Shown: in pieces, positions 11,341 through 22,440 of the stretch
How positions within the stretch are numbered: position 1 is the stretch's first letter
How the letters are laid out: every line of letters begins with the position of its first letter
From: Dicyema japonicum
Lineage: Eukaryota; Dicyemida; Rhombozoa; Dicyemidae
DNA: 64,000 bases
NCBI GenBank assembly: GCA_011109175.1
Contig: RDEW01000033.1
Span: 596,207 to 660,206 of the forward strand
Direction: 5' to 3'
The notes under the pieces: generated by a model
Told to the model about the DNA's origin: nothing
Databases searched by the model: none
What the model saw: the letters and a program-made list of their open reading frames with translations, nothing else
Translations under genes and position numbers: made by a program

Positions 11341-11655
11341 GGATAATAATAATAAAGCCTTTTCACGAGAGCCATAGTATTTATAGCTCCGCATAGGCAG
11401 GACATACACTGTATTTATGTTAAGAACAGTTAATTTTAACTAATCGTAGAACAAAGGAATGATCTTCACTTCTTTTTCTTGTGTGTGGATCCTTTCTAGA
11501 CAATCCAGTTCCGAGTGAGTATCCACTGATGACGGCGTCACTCGTCAAACCCTTTCTGCATCGTAGATGCGTGGAACCTTCCACCAGGTGAACAGCAGCG
11601 AGATTTGAACCCATAGCCTAAGCCCGACACCTAACCACTATGCCACCTAAGGATA
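11341..11655 (-). mobile_element. tRNA-derived SINE, copy 1
   Basis: Read on the minus strand, the 5' end has an A-box-like GGCATAGTGGTTAGG and a B-box-like GGGTTCAAATCTCG at the spacing expected of a tRNA-derived polymerase III promoter. The body follows (CCACGCATCTACGATG, GACGCCGTCATCAGTGGATA), then the tail (TGCGGAGCTATAAATACTAT, GGCTCTCGTGAAAAGGC) and a TTATTATTATT run. The body and tail recur at 46,801-47,110, 52,030-52,336 and 63,329-63,520. SINEs are non-coding and move with LINE enzymes. Confidence 0.88.
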
Positions 11656-11814
11656 AGTAAGAGTTAAAAAACTGGCAATTAATTAAAGTCATAAAAGACA
11701 ATCACAGCACATTAACTTTTTATGCTCAAACCTCTTTAAAAATTGTATTTATAAAATTTTCAGAAAAATATGAACAAATAAAAATAATATTCAAAAAATT
11801 ATATACCTTGAAGC

Positions 11815-12640
11815 TGCTTTACGGGAGTCAAAACCGATAATGGATGAAAAGACAAACATTATTGCGTATGCTGACGACGTAGACTTTATTTCAAACGACA
11901 AAATACCGCTCACCCGCTTGATGGAAGAAGTGCCTAGAAGACTTGCCGAATGGTTCCTAACAGTAAATCCCGACAAGACTGAGGTAACTGAACTCAAGAG
12001 GGAAGAAACAAAGACGGAAAAGTACTGGCGCAAGTGCAAAAAGCTTGGCTCCCTCCTATGAGACCATGAAGAAATTACAAGAAGGAAAACCCTAGCACAA
12101 ACTGCCCTCTCCAAGAACACCTGGCTCCACAAAAAAGGCCTTGACATTATAACAAAAACTCGATTATACAACTCGCTAGTGAAACCCATACTACTGTATA
12201 ACGCTGGTACCTGGGCCTGCTCAAGAAATGAAGAGGCTTAATGCGCTTGATAGAGACCAACTACGGCATATGATGTTCGAAAGAAGTGATACGAAAATGT
12301 CATCTATTCTTTTTTATAAGAGGACAAAGACCTCAGTAATTTCTAATGAGATTCTGGATACACGATGGAGGCTTTTCGGCCATATTCTGCGACTGGACCT
12401 AGATGCTTCCGCGAACGTAGTTATGGAGGATTACTTCATGTTGGAGGCTCCTCGTTTCCGTGGTCGCCCAAGGACGAGACTGCCAGTCGATCTCGACGAG
12501 GTCCTCAAAGAAATGTGACGGTTACTGCGGCTTTGAATAGGAGGAAGTGGATGAAACTAACCAGTGATTTGCTAACTCGTGTACACATGCTTTGTCAAGT
12601 CCTATGACATAGCGATAAGTGCTAATAATAATTATTCAAA
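11815..12640 (+). mobile_element. LINE RT end and C-terminal domain, with 3' tail
   Basis: Frames from 11,840 read MDEKTNIIAYADDVDFISND (the YADD catalytic box), LVKPILLYNAGTW, then after a frame change RWRLFGHILRLDLDASANVV and FRGRPRTRLPVDLDEVL. This is the last RT motif followed by the usual C-terminal region of this LINE group. The 3' tail CACATGCTTTGTCAAGTCC...GCTAATAATAATTATT recurs inverted at 41,105-41,170. Stops and frame changes show it is dead. Confidence 0.85.
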
Positions 12641-13161
12641 AAATTATGTTAGTTATATAATTCGTCGGATTTGACACGGGTGATGGCAAGAGGCTAGATT
12701 GCGTATGCCGTAGAACCAAAGGAGTGTCGATTGGGATTCAACGTGCACAGACACTGAAGGAATCCCCTCAACTCATCGTTGGTTCTGCAGCAAGTATTTC
12801 TGAAGATTTGAAATGGAGGAAGTACCGTGATATTGGGATCGATTCGCCTTCCACCCGATCTCCGTTGAGACGTCGGCGTGCTTGTCCCCAGCACAACAAA
12901 ATTCACCAGGTTGATTAGGTGGTTTGCAGGACTGAGAAAGGAAGAGCCTATAATGGCACAATAGCTCTTCCACAACATCGGGCTCGCGATCATGAAGGGT
13001 AACTCCTATTGTGTGCTTAATGCCTGAAAATTGACTTTTAATTAATTTTCTTGAATTTATTTATATTCTGCCTACTTATTACAGTCATCTACCAAAATAA
13101 TCATTTTATAAATTTAAACAAAACACATTTATAAATAAATATTAGTAAACATAAGCAAAAA
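12641..13161. other. Intergenic, nothing recognised
   Basis: Overlapping frames on both strands at 12,694-12,993 share no motif with known families. This stretch holds the 3' flank of the PP6 gene. Confidence 0.35.
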
Positions 13162-14190
13162 TCATATAAAGTAGGGAGTAATAATTCCAGCAGGTATGAC
13201 TCTGTCCTGATCGGGGACCGCATCAAACACCATCACAGACCTAGTGAGGTCACAGTTTATCCTCATAATGGCTGCCTGATTTCCACACCGGTAACAATAG
13301 TTGGGGGCTGACCAGATTGTCACAACCTTATCATCAAACATGTACTTGATCCCTAAACTCACAATCGCCACCAACCCTCATTCACCAACTGGTGGGCTCG
13401 GCAGATCAGAGAGAGCTCGTTTACACGACAAAACTACGATTACTAAAATCACTACTGAGTTGGCCACCGAGGATCCAAATAGCCAACCTGCCCCTCGTGG
13501 GCTTATACTCCAAGACTCGACCTCTTCTGGATCAGACCAAAGAAGATCAGAGAAAGCCCCTGTGTTAGGAACTTCTTGATTTCTGTTGAGTAATCTGACC
13601 TGGTCGAGGGTATTCAAGTGCGGACTGAGGCCTCCGTGTACACAAAACACGTGCCCACCGACAATCTAAAATTTCCATATAATAATACAGCAGTAAGAGT
13701 GAGGTAGTCGAAGACCTCACAGCAGTGTCTCCAGGCGGATGAATTCCCGTACTTATTGAGACATTCGTCGTAAAATCCATAGACCTTGGTAATGTTCCGC
13801 GTCTCATGGTTTCCCCGGATAAGGGTAATCCTGTTGGGGCACTTTGCCTTGAGCAGGAGAAGGTAAGTCAGTGTCTCAAGACTGTAATGACCCCTGTCCA
13901 CGTAGTCACCCTGAATCGGTCAAAACTATTACCAGAAATATGTAATTTGTGGTTTCCACGTCACCCCCGATTTCAAAGAGCCGGATCAGGTCGTAAAACT
14001 GACCGTGAATGTCCCCACAAATTGTCACGGGAAGATCTACTCGTTGGACGTTGGACTCCTCCATTAGAATCTCAATAACATAGCTGCAGAGGTTCTAGGC
14101 GAATTAAACTAAAAGTGATACTCTGAGACAAGATTCCGGGAGATATTTGCATTCCTTGCAAATTGAGATCCATTTATCGAGATCACACAT
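13162..14190 (-). CDS. PPP6C: Protein phosphatase 6 catalytic subunit
   Basis: A serine/threonine phosphatase of the PP2A/PP4/PP6 group that hydrolyses phosphoprotein using two metal ions. Six exons join cleanly into 303 residues, close to the usual 305. Introns: 14,095-14,121, 13,911-13,932, 13,666-13,688, 13,434-13,455 and 13,353-13,375 (22-27 nt, all GT-AG). Catalytic motifs are complete: [18 protein letters not shown] and [13 protein letters not shown]6 rather than PP2A or PP4 is indicated by the start [12 protein letters not shown], by [10 protein letters not shown] and by [11 protein letters not shown] before TPYF. In other animals PP6 works with SAPS-domain and ankyrin subunits in mitosis and signalling. 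Odd point: the last residue is Ile, where the PP2A group normally ends in Leu. No stop or frameshift is needed, so the gene is probably active. A transposon ends about 100 nt upstream of the start codon. Confidence 0.96.
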
Positions 14191-14289
14191 CAAACAATTT
14201 TTAAAAAGATAAAAAATAGCATTTAATTATTAAAAACTTAATCCTCTAAAATATTATATCGATTATATTAAATAATCAGTTAATTTATC

Positions 14290-15125
14290 CCCAGTAAAGC
14301 ATATTTAAAACTGCCATCCATCCAAAGTGGACCCCGCCGACATTATCGACGTTGCGTTGCCTCTCACGATTGCAACAGAGATCAACTGGAGTAGCCACCG
14401 GGTCTCACGTGCGTCGTGGCTTTTTAGTGTAGCTAAGCGTCCAAGTTTCTTTAGGAAGCGAAGCGATTTTCCACTTATTCCTCCAGTTGTCTCGACCACT
14501 ATCGGATAAAACGCGAATCGGTCGCGTAGCGCTTCGTACTTCTTCTCCTTTGCCATCATCGTTTTTTCCGCGGAATACAGTGTGTCTACCGCGCTCCCGA
14601 CAATGTTGGACGGGCAAAGCGTGTCGACACAAGTAGCGTCCCAGACCAAAGGTTTCCCCTCTTCGAATGGGAAAATTGTGATCCCGTCGGGACGTTTTCC
14701 GTCTCCTCTGTCCAGACCAACAGGTTCTAGTATGGCTGGGTATCCCGCAGACTCCAGGGCTCGCTTGACAATTCCGTTGATCGCCTTGTGTCTTGGGAAT
14801 CGTCCTGCACTCCTTCGACAAGAGAGGGCATGGAGTCCATAACAATCGACGGTTGCGCCACATCGGCATTTGTGGGTCCGGCAAATCTCCAGTCCAAGTC
14901 TGGTGGAGATGCCGATGCGGACAGTATCGTCGTCAAGATGGGTCCCGACACTGCCAACTGGGAGTGCATTGATCCATGCGCCACTCGATTCGCATCTTCC
15001 AGTGACTAGACATGCACGTCTGTGTTGGTTTGATTGGTTCAGAAGCCTCTCATATTTATCCTCGCAGATGGTCCTGTAACGATCTTTCTGCTCAGGCATC
15101 ATCCCCTTCAAATGCTCCATCTCTG
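14290..15125 (-). mobile_element. RLE-type LINE C-terminal ORF, copy D (intact, 271 codons)
   Basis: The longest uninterrupted reading frame in the window runs from ATG at 15,120 to about 14,305. In order it has a helical N-part (YERLLNQSNQHRRACLV), a Cys/His knuckle (CRCGATVDCYGLHALSC), a basic helix (RHKAINGIVKRALESAG), then DGKRPDGITIFPFEEGKPLV and WDATCVDTL, and a C-terminus with VAIVRGNATSIM. RPDG...WDATC fits the PD-(D/E)XK fold of the restriction-like endonuclease that nicks target DNA for R2-like retrotransposons. No RT lies upstream, so the insertion is 5'-truncated. Being unbroken, it is likely young. It sits just upstream of the PP6 gene in the same orientation. A domesticated single-domain gene is possible but less likely, given five broken relatives nearby. 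Confidence 0.75.
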
Positions 15126-15189
15126 TGATTTCAGATGATTAATTAAAATAAATAAAAACTTAATTAAAATAAATAAATTTAAAATTAAT

Positions 15190-15390
15190 AAACATTTTGC
15201 GGCTAGATTCCGGGATGAATCAAAGCACCTTTGCAAACAGTCGCCGATTCGTACATGTGTGGGATCGAGAAAGGAACATCGGGCAAAGATGAGAACTTTA
15301 TTCGAACATATCGGGATCACGTGATAATTAGTTATGATTTTTGACCGTGGTCTTGGGGTGTTTAAATAAATAAACATTTCGTTGACGGCC
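15190..15390 (+). mobile_element. LINE 3' end
   Basis: GGCAAAGATGAGAACTTTAT...CGGGATCACGTGAT...GACCGTGGTCTTGGGGTG and an A/T tail align with 57,000-57,110, where the same end codes HRAKMRSLLERAGIT before its stop. It holds a CACGTG at 15,318. Only the last ~200 nt of the element is present. Confidence 0.7.
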
Positions 15391-16229
15391 TTGCTGTCAA
15401 CCACGTGGCTTGAATTATGTGATATCGTCATTATCGCAAAGACACCGTCCCACTGAAATTTTCACTGAACGAAGGGGCTCAGTAATTTTCAGGGGATGAA
15501 CCATTTTCTTTGTCTTCTTATCTCTTTGGGTAGCAACAACCTCTGGACTCCTTATTGGATTCCGTATAGGTGGAGTCACATCATAATTGTGTCAGTTTCA
15601 GAACTGACAGAATAAGCGACCAGAATCAAATAAATCACGAAAACTGTCTCCAAATGCACATTTATGTTAACTGACATTACACAACGTAGCTTTGATCATT
15701 GGCATTTGAACTCACGGACTTGAACGTCAAAAAATATTTGGCGTCGCTAATCAGCTGGTCTGTCGAATACGAAAAGATGAGTGACCATAACCAGATCTTT
15801 TTGAACTTTAAAACACAAAGTTCTCAAATAATTCTGGCAACCCTAATCATCTATGACCTCACCAATTAGAAAGGCTTAAATAATACGACGTAGGACTCAT
15901 GGAAGCCGACCATCCGACCTCCATCAACGAAATGGTTAAATGTAAGATTATCTGCAATGCAAGGAAACGAATCATCTCAATGATATCATCCCTTTCCCTC
16001 CAGATACTTTGAGTAAAAATAAAACAAAAAATAAAAGAACCAAACAAGGGGAAGTCCTCAGCCGACAATCCTGATAATCCAGAATCCATTTCCTCAACAA
16101 GGAAATTACCAAATCTTAAAAGACAAAAGCGTGAAACGTTGTGAGAAGCTATCCAAAGTTCTCATTGGAAACCCTTCTATGAAGGAGTTCTGGAACAAAA
16201 TTAAATTTTAAGAGGTCCACCACCGATCG
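15391..16229. other. Intergenic, nothing recognised
   Basis: There are no long frames and no clear repeat. A CACGTG lies at 15,402. Confidence 0.35.
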
Positions 16230-16940
16230 ACACAAAGATGTCCATGTGGAATCAAACTCCTTAATGAAGTTTTGTACATCTATATCCCACAAAAACTCGA
16301 ACGACCACCAAGTCTATCTGAAGAAGATAAATCAAGACAATCAAATTATTGTACCTGGTATGAAATCCGACGAGCATTCTCAACCAGTGGAGGTCATAGA
16401 AGAAATGCTTGATTCTGACCCCATATTTTCTCATCTACGGATTGAGATTTTCCCAACAAAATCATTTGTAACATTGTTTACTACGTGTAAACGGAACGAC
16501 AACATCAAAACAATAATCCTCCTTAATAATAAGATTATTAAAATGAATAGCACACAAACATCATGGGAGTTATGTTTGACCAGGGACTTTCTTATCCCTA
16601 ACATGTTTTGACAGTCCTGGATTAAGAGAATGATAATCCTAAAATCGTCTTAAAAGCTCTTGGAGCAATGCTGGATCTCTTACTAATATCTAAGACAATT
16701 TGCCTGACCAGTAGTGACTATGAGAGTGCAACGTGGTTAATGGACATTTCCCATACCTCAATGAATAAATTGAACAAGATCCACGAAGCTATCAACAGAA
16801 TTATCGGCCATAATTTACAGTCTACGACTTTTGAATCACTTCTACTCAAACCACAACGAAAATTAGTGAGGGAGACAAATTTAAAAAAGTGCCTTTACGA
16901 CATTGTTATCAAATACATCAAAAATCACTAGAGATACAAA
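16230..16940 (+). mobile_element. LINE fragment (post-RT region)
   Basis: Frames 16,246-16,611 and 16,668-16,931 read IFPTKSFVTLFTTCKRNDNI, KTIILLNNKIIKMNSTQTSW, then LMDISHTSMNKLNKIHEAIN and LVRETNLKKCLYDIVIKYI. An ILLNN...LG-like step followed by KLNKIxxAINRIIGH is the layout after the palm domain in jockey/CR1-like LINEs. It differs from the other LINEs here, so it is a separate family. It is broken by stops between the frames. Confidence 0.6.
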
Positions 16941-17099
16941 ATGACTCAGAACCCTATATGGAGAGCGGTTCAGAATGTCAAAATGCCGTCCAACCTTCAA
17001 ATTCTCATCTTAGTCTGATGTTCCCCCTCGAGCACACTCAAGCACGTATGTTACCAGTGGATGCTTTCCCTTTTTGTGATATAATTGGATATACCAATG

Positions 17100-17480
17100 G
17101 TGGTGTATATGTTATGTTATCCAAATTAAGTCGTGTCCGACCCTTGAGATCTCATGAACCAATTTTCTCCACTCTCTCCGATCCGTCGCAATTTGGAGTA
17201 GCCTTGATATAGGCATTCCCATGACGTCTTCTACCGTGGATAGCCACTGAGTCCTCGGTCGACCAGGTCTTCTCTTCCCAGTAATATTGCTCACCATAAT
17301 GGTTCTTTCCAGGGAATCAGAGCGGACAACATGCCCAAAGAACGCCAATCTGTGTTTTTTCTATTCTTCCTTCTAGCGAAATGTATGCCTCCACCCGTTT
17401 GAGTACATCGGTGTTTGTTATTTTGGAAGTCCAAGGGATTCTTAGTAAACTCCTCCAGCACCAAAGTTCAAAAGCATCAA
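17100..17480 (-). mobile_element. RTE-like LINE C-terminus
   Basis: The minus frame 17,112-17,348 reads MAFFGHVVRSDSLERTIMVS then NITGKRRPGRPRTQWLSTVE. The FGHVxRxxSLE...GKRxxGRxRTxW pattern, with a VHxxxxxxxDL-type end, is the hallmark C-terminus of RTE-clade LINEs. Only this end is present. Confidence 0.8.
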
Positions 17481-17639
17481 TTTTTCATCTATCCGCCTTT
17501 TTGTGAGTATAATGTAATATATTATCACGCCCTAAAATTAGATCACTACCCGAACATGCCAGATATTGCAAATCATTGCAGAGAGCTACGCTAAAAGGCA
17601 AACACGTCAGACGAGAGTAAAAAAAAGAGCTTAATATCC

Positions 17640-19440
17640 AACAAAGGGAACTAAATGGAAAATCAAAAAGATGAACAGAAAACACTCACGGGAAATTATT
17701 ACATCCCGATTAAAAGATGTGGAATGCCTAAAGACAATTCAAGGATGTATGCGGCTTTGCGGCTGCTGCGGACAAAGAAAGGACAAAACACCCTTCACAT
17801 CAAAGACAAAGATGGAAAATTCGTGGGTAACCCGGAAAAAAAGCAGAATTGATTGCACTACACTTCGAAACACTGTTGAATAAAGAAAATAAGGACTTTC
17901 CCCCTTTCCAAGGAGAAGCAACGGCGCTAAAAATCCCAATCACAGTGGAAGAGGTGGAATTAACGAAATAAACTAAAGAACAACAAGAGTGCTAGGCCGG
18001 ATAACATAAGCCCTGAGCTCCTAAAATATGGGCCAAAAAAACTTAGCGACACAATTGCAAAAACCTTAAATGACATCTTTGAAACTGATACCGATCTAGG
18101 ACTTGGAAATGGATTATTAATACCCATACAAAAACCGAACAAATCAAAGGGACCAATAAAAAATCTCCACCCGATAATACTTCTGAATTCGATACGCAAG
18201 GTGCTGGCAAACATTGCACTAAGCCGGATAAAGGGTATGGCGGACCTACCAGCAAGTCAAAGTGGGTTCCGAACAGGGAGGTCTACGGCAGACATTGTAT
18301 GGAGCCACAGATGGCGCTGCGCAACGCACCAAAGATTCAAGAGCGCAACGACCGTGTTGGGAATAGATCTTTCCAGAGCTTTCGACTCAATACAGACAGA
18401 AACTGATAAATGTGCTTGAAAATATTGGATGAATCGTCGGTTAGGATAATCAGTCTACTACTTGCGAACACAAGACTATCTGTGAGGACAGAAGGAGCAA
18501 CTTCCCGCAGTTTCAAAACAACGATTGGGACACCCCAAGGTGATTCCCTTTCCCTTTACTATTCACCATATACCATGAATCTGCACTCCGCGATCTCCGT
18601 AAATGCTACATAGGAGACATAGAAGAGACATCTTAAGCGGATGATGTAGATTTCGAATCACGGGATGCGACCGAACTCCATCACCTACTAGAAAATGCAC
18701 CTGCGGAGCTTGAGAAATGGTTTCTCAGCGTAAATGAAAACAAAACTGAAATTAAGGAAATCAAAAGAGAAAACTAAATTACTCATGAAAGATGGATACG
18801 TAGTAATAAGCTCGGCTCTCTACTAGGAGACGCTACTAAGGAGGAAAACACTGGAAAATGCGGCAATGGCTAAACTGAAGAAAGGATGGCTAAGAGCCAA
18901 AGGACATGGAATTGACATCAGATGCATGCTTTACAACGGGTTTGTGAAACCGATCCTACTGTACAACGCTGGAACATAGGGAAGTTCCTTCAACGAACTA
19001 TTGAAACTGGATTCATTTCATAGAAAGGAACTAAGAAGCTTACTCAGAATGGAGTGGCCACGTAGAATATCAACCACTGGTATTTACAACAAGTGTATGT
19101 GATTTACATCAGCAAGGATGTGATAGATGTCCGGTGGAGGGTATTTGGGCATGTACTAAGAATGAACCCGGACCCACTCGCTAACAAAGCTATAGAAGAT
19201 TACTTTGACAGACGAAAACCCTTCCGCACGATTAGATCGACACTTCCGACTGCCTTAAACAAAGACCTAAATCGTGTGAGAAAAAATCTAAAGACGGGTG
19301 ACGACCTGGACGAATTGAGATCACTCGCATTCGATAGAGGAAGATGGAAAAGACTAACTATAAATATTGTTTCTTTGAGTGTTCCACATGCGGGGCTATA
19401 AACACTATGGCTTTCGTGAAAGGTGCCATAATAATAATGT
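17640..19440 (+). mobile_element. LINE, long but dead, with RT and 3' tail
   Basis: Successive plus-strand frames read the RT in order: DNISPELLKYGPKKLSDTIA, LIPIQKPNKSKGPIKN, ASQSGFRTGRSTADIVW, TTVLGIDLSRAFDSI, TIGTPQGDSL and a decayed YADD equivalent near 18,640. The C-terminal RWRVFGHVLRMNPDPLANKA and TLPTALNKDL follow. The element ends CACATGCGGGGCTATAAACA...CTTTCGTGAAAGG with a TAATAATAATG tail at about 19,440. That tail closely resembles the SINE tail in this window. Many frame changes and stops are present. Confidence 0.85.
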
Positions 19441-19994
19441 AATCTATACTGCCACTGACACGTCTTGTATCGCTTTATAGATTGCATGTGCTTATTCTGT
19501 TCTACTTGATTCCTAAAAACTCATATGAAAAGACATCAAAAGCCTCCATTGAGCAGCCACAAAGCCTTTAACGTTCAAGATTCATTGAAGATTGCAGAGG
19601 AGATGTTGCAAGAAATGCGTGAAAATTCCCTGATCATTACTTTTTAATTATTTTATTTTTAAAAAAAAGATTAATGATTTTAAATAAAATAAATAAACCC
19701 GGGCGTAATACCTAATGTGATCACAATATGGTAATATTAGGAATAAGAAAATCGAATCCGTAATAAAGAAGTTTGTCAAATCCTTGCCTACCCCACTCAA
19801 ATTACCCAAAGAAGGACTTTCAAAGTAGTTAAAGCTCTTTTTGTTAGATTGGTAAACTGCCGCCAACTAGACTGGCTGTGGCCAATTCTCTCAGAATGTG
19901 TGATGGAGGAAAAGCATGATTTTTAAATTACGTTTAGAGAGGTTTTACAAGTCAGGACTAATCTTTCAATGTATTCTCTATATAATTAACTAGA
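19441..19994. other. Intergenic, nothing recognised
   Basis: AT-rich spacer between the LINE tail and the next candidate gene. No feature is seen. Confidence 0.35.
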
Positions 19995-21050
19995 TATGCG
20001 AGAACTGATTTGACACGTGGGCTCACCACTGCAGAGTCACTTTCCCGACTGATTTCGTTTCTTTCAGCTGTGAATAGACGACTGGATGGTCTTATTGAGA
20101 ATGTCAAGACACAACTGGTTGTCTCCAATCAGATTTGTGACTTGGAGAGAGGGACTGTCTCTCATTTGATGTGGATGTCTACGGAGAGATCTGTCGTGAA
20201 ATAACCGACCAAATCAAAACCAGAATATGTCAACAGAAAACTGAGAGAGTTGGGAAGGAACTGCTTCAAGCAGAGGATGACTTAAAAGCCTGTGGGACCG
20301 AGTCATCCATGTTGGCTAGAGTAGCTCTGATGGTTTGGGACTCTGTTATTCTCAGAAATTGTTGAATGAGTATAATATGGAGCACGAGAAGATGACTGCC
20401 CTTAATAGTGAACGTGATCAGCTGCTTGAAACTGTCACTGGAGAACTGTGTTCAAGGTTAACTCGAAGGGACCTCCATGTGACTGAGGAGAGACTCAGAG
20501 ATATGGTTGTCGATCACTTTAATAATTATAGCTCGCATTTGTTGGAAATGCGGCAAAAACTAGACGAATTAAGGACTATTCGGGGATCAGTCACACTTCC
20601 AAACCAGTAATTAACCACGTGATCGAGGGTAACTTCGATGTTTGTCGGAGATTGGTGTGTGCTGAACAACTCCTTCGACAGATCCTCGACCTTGTAGGAA
20701 GGGTTAAAATGTCTTTATTCTAGCTGACGCAAATATCCGTGGAGAACGACTGGATTTTGCGGGAGGCCTTCAGGGGAAACTGTTCGGACCTCTTCTCTGC
20801 TGTTATTCGGTCTTTGAAGTCCCACATGGATCAGTTAAGTAATCTTACTAGGCATGCTGTAAGCACGTGTGTGGTAAATCTTCCTTATTCCCCGATTAGT
20901 ATCGAATCTTGTGGAGTGGAAGGTATTTGGTTAATTATGTAGATATTGCGTTGGGGATGAACTAGGAAAGGTTGAGAGCACCTTGAAGGACTATTGTGCT
21001 GTTTGGGAGAACAAACTGCGTTGTATTGATAATTCTAAATCTATTTTTGA
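19995..21050 (+). CDS. Unrecognised split gene, probable coiled-coil protein
   Basis: A run of plus-strand frames separated by likely micro-introns has normal protein composition: LISFLSAVNRRLDGLIENVK, then TDQIKTRICQQKTERVGKEL, ALNSERDQLLETVTGELCSR, FNNYSSHLLEMRQKLDELRT, VCRRLVCAEQLLRQILDL, AVIRSLKSHMDQLSNLTRHA and GKVESTLKDYCAVWENKL. A good 23-nt intron lies near 20,334-20,356, ending TTCTCAG. Other joins are uncertain, and the boundary around 20,590-20,627 needs a longer intron (38 nt). The heptad-like Leu spacing and high Glu/Lys/Gln suggest coiled coils, as in tethering or spindle proteins. I cannot assign a family. Start and end are approximate. Confidence 0.5.
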
Positions 21051-22229
21051 TTGATAATTTGTGGGCTGCTGTCTAATATTTTTGAAAGTTCTCGTTTGAA
21101 CTAAAGTTATTCAGGAAAGACAAATTGACACTTTAGGAGTTATACAGCAACTTCCATGATTGTTTGGCTAAGGATTGCAAACAAATTCACTCAAATAGGT
21201 AGCAGCGGAGATTCCCGATGTCGAGATTCGATTCTCAGTCGACTCAGGAATTCGGACGTCGAGGGCGAAATGGAACAGTATATTTCTAGTAGGAGTGGAA
21301 CGAACATAACATCATCGGGTTTGTGGCGTATTTTGTTTCTTTTGATCACTTGTCCTTTTCGGAGGTCGAGCACGTCTTGAAGCACTTTGGTGTAGGTGTT
21401 TGGGGCTAATGTTTCGGTCCAGTTATCTTTGATTTTTGATATTCTTTTTGCTCAAGCTTTACGGAGTTTTTTATTTGCTTTGGACATCTACCCTTACTCA
21501 CTGAGGGAGTTCACAAGACTGAAAGGACTGGACACTTAAAGAACCTTTGACGGTTTCCTAAATATTTTTATTTATTGTCGCATTTTGGGATGTAAAGCTC
21601 GATTACTAAAGCAAACCTCAAATAAAATATCATCAGTAGACTCCGTTTATGATTTTGATGTCTGCCGTTCTTTTAAGTATCCCCCGTATCTCCAGGAGGA
21701 AGGCTAATGACTCCTTAGAGATTAATTCAACAATTAACCCTTCTGGGTAAAAATTACCTGTCTGACTACAAGAAAAAGGAACATCTATGAAATACTAAAG
21801 CACATGGAACGATATTAGCGTATTTTTGCACGTGGTAAGACAAATTCAAGATACATTGAAAAATGTTGGCTTTTCTTTTTCATATGAACACCAAATTCTT
21901 AGGTTTTATTAACTCTGTGGTGCAGTTTCTCTCAGATATACTTTTAATGTGAACTGGTCTTAATGTATACTTAGAGCCAATATTACGTACTGGTTTTGGC
22001 TCCAATGATCTCCAGTTGATTTATTTTCAAAAAAATCGATTCAAGTAACTGACTAACAACTTTAATATTACCAGATTTGTAGTTAGTTTGTTGGGTTTTT
22101 GATAAAGTTATTTATCTAAGCATATCATTTGCTCCTCTTAAAGTCGAAAATAAATTTTACTCATGATTTGCATGGAAATGTGCTCAATAAGCCAGCTTCT
22201 CTCTTAGTTATGTTTGAGACCGTAGTGTT
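21051..22229. other. Intergenic, nothing recognised
   Basis: Only short frames occur. One at 21,156-21,380 lacks motifs. A CACGTG lies at 21,829. Confidence 0.35.
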
Positions 22230-22440
22230 TTAATGCAAGATATTTGTGTGCCATAATAATCTCTCATAAAGGATAAGATGGGTATATGGGGCCCATTTAT
22301 CTTTTGGACGAATGTCTTGAAGATCGAGGCTAGTAGGAAAAGAGCCTCCAAAATCACCACGAGGAAGTGATCCACGTCGAAATTCAAATTTGGACACGAA
22401 AAAACACATTGAAACTTATTCAAACAGTTCTTCAGAACTA
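22230..22440 (+). mobile_element. LINE fragment
   Basis: GGGGCCCATTTATCTTTTGG...ATGTCTTGAAGATCGAGGCT...AGAGCCTCCAAAATCAC matches 56,811-56,885 almost base for base. That copy runs on into a LINE 3' end. In frame it reads IWGPFIFWTNVLKIEASRKR. Confidence 0.6.

Noticed and set aside
11590-11655. tRNA gene (A and B boxes)
   Set aside because: The tRNA-like head cannot fold into a full cloverleaf by eye, continues into the SINE body, and recurs with the same tail at other sites.
12694-12993. Frames on both strands upstream of PPP6C
   Set aside because: Mutually overlapping, no motif and no conserved splice structure.
14405-14884. 159-codon minus-strand frame overlapping the RLE ORF
   Set aside because: Out-of-frame shadow of the 271-codon ORF, which carries the conserved motifs.
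15108-15431. 107-codon minus-strand frame
   Set aside because: Antisense of a LINE 3' tail that recurs at 57 kb.
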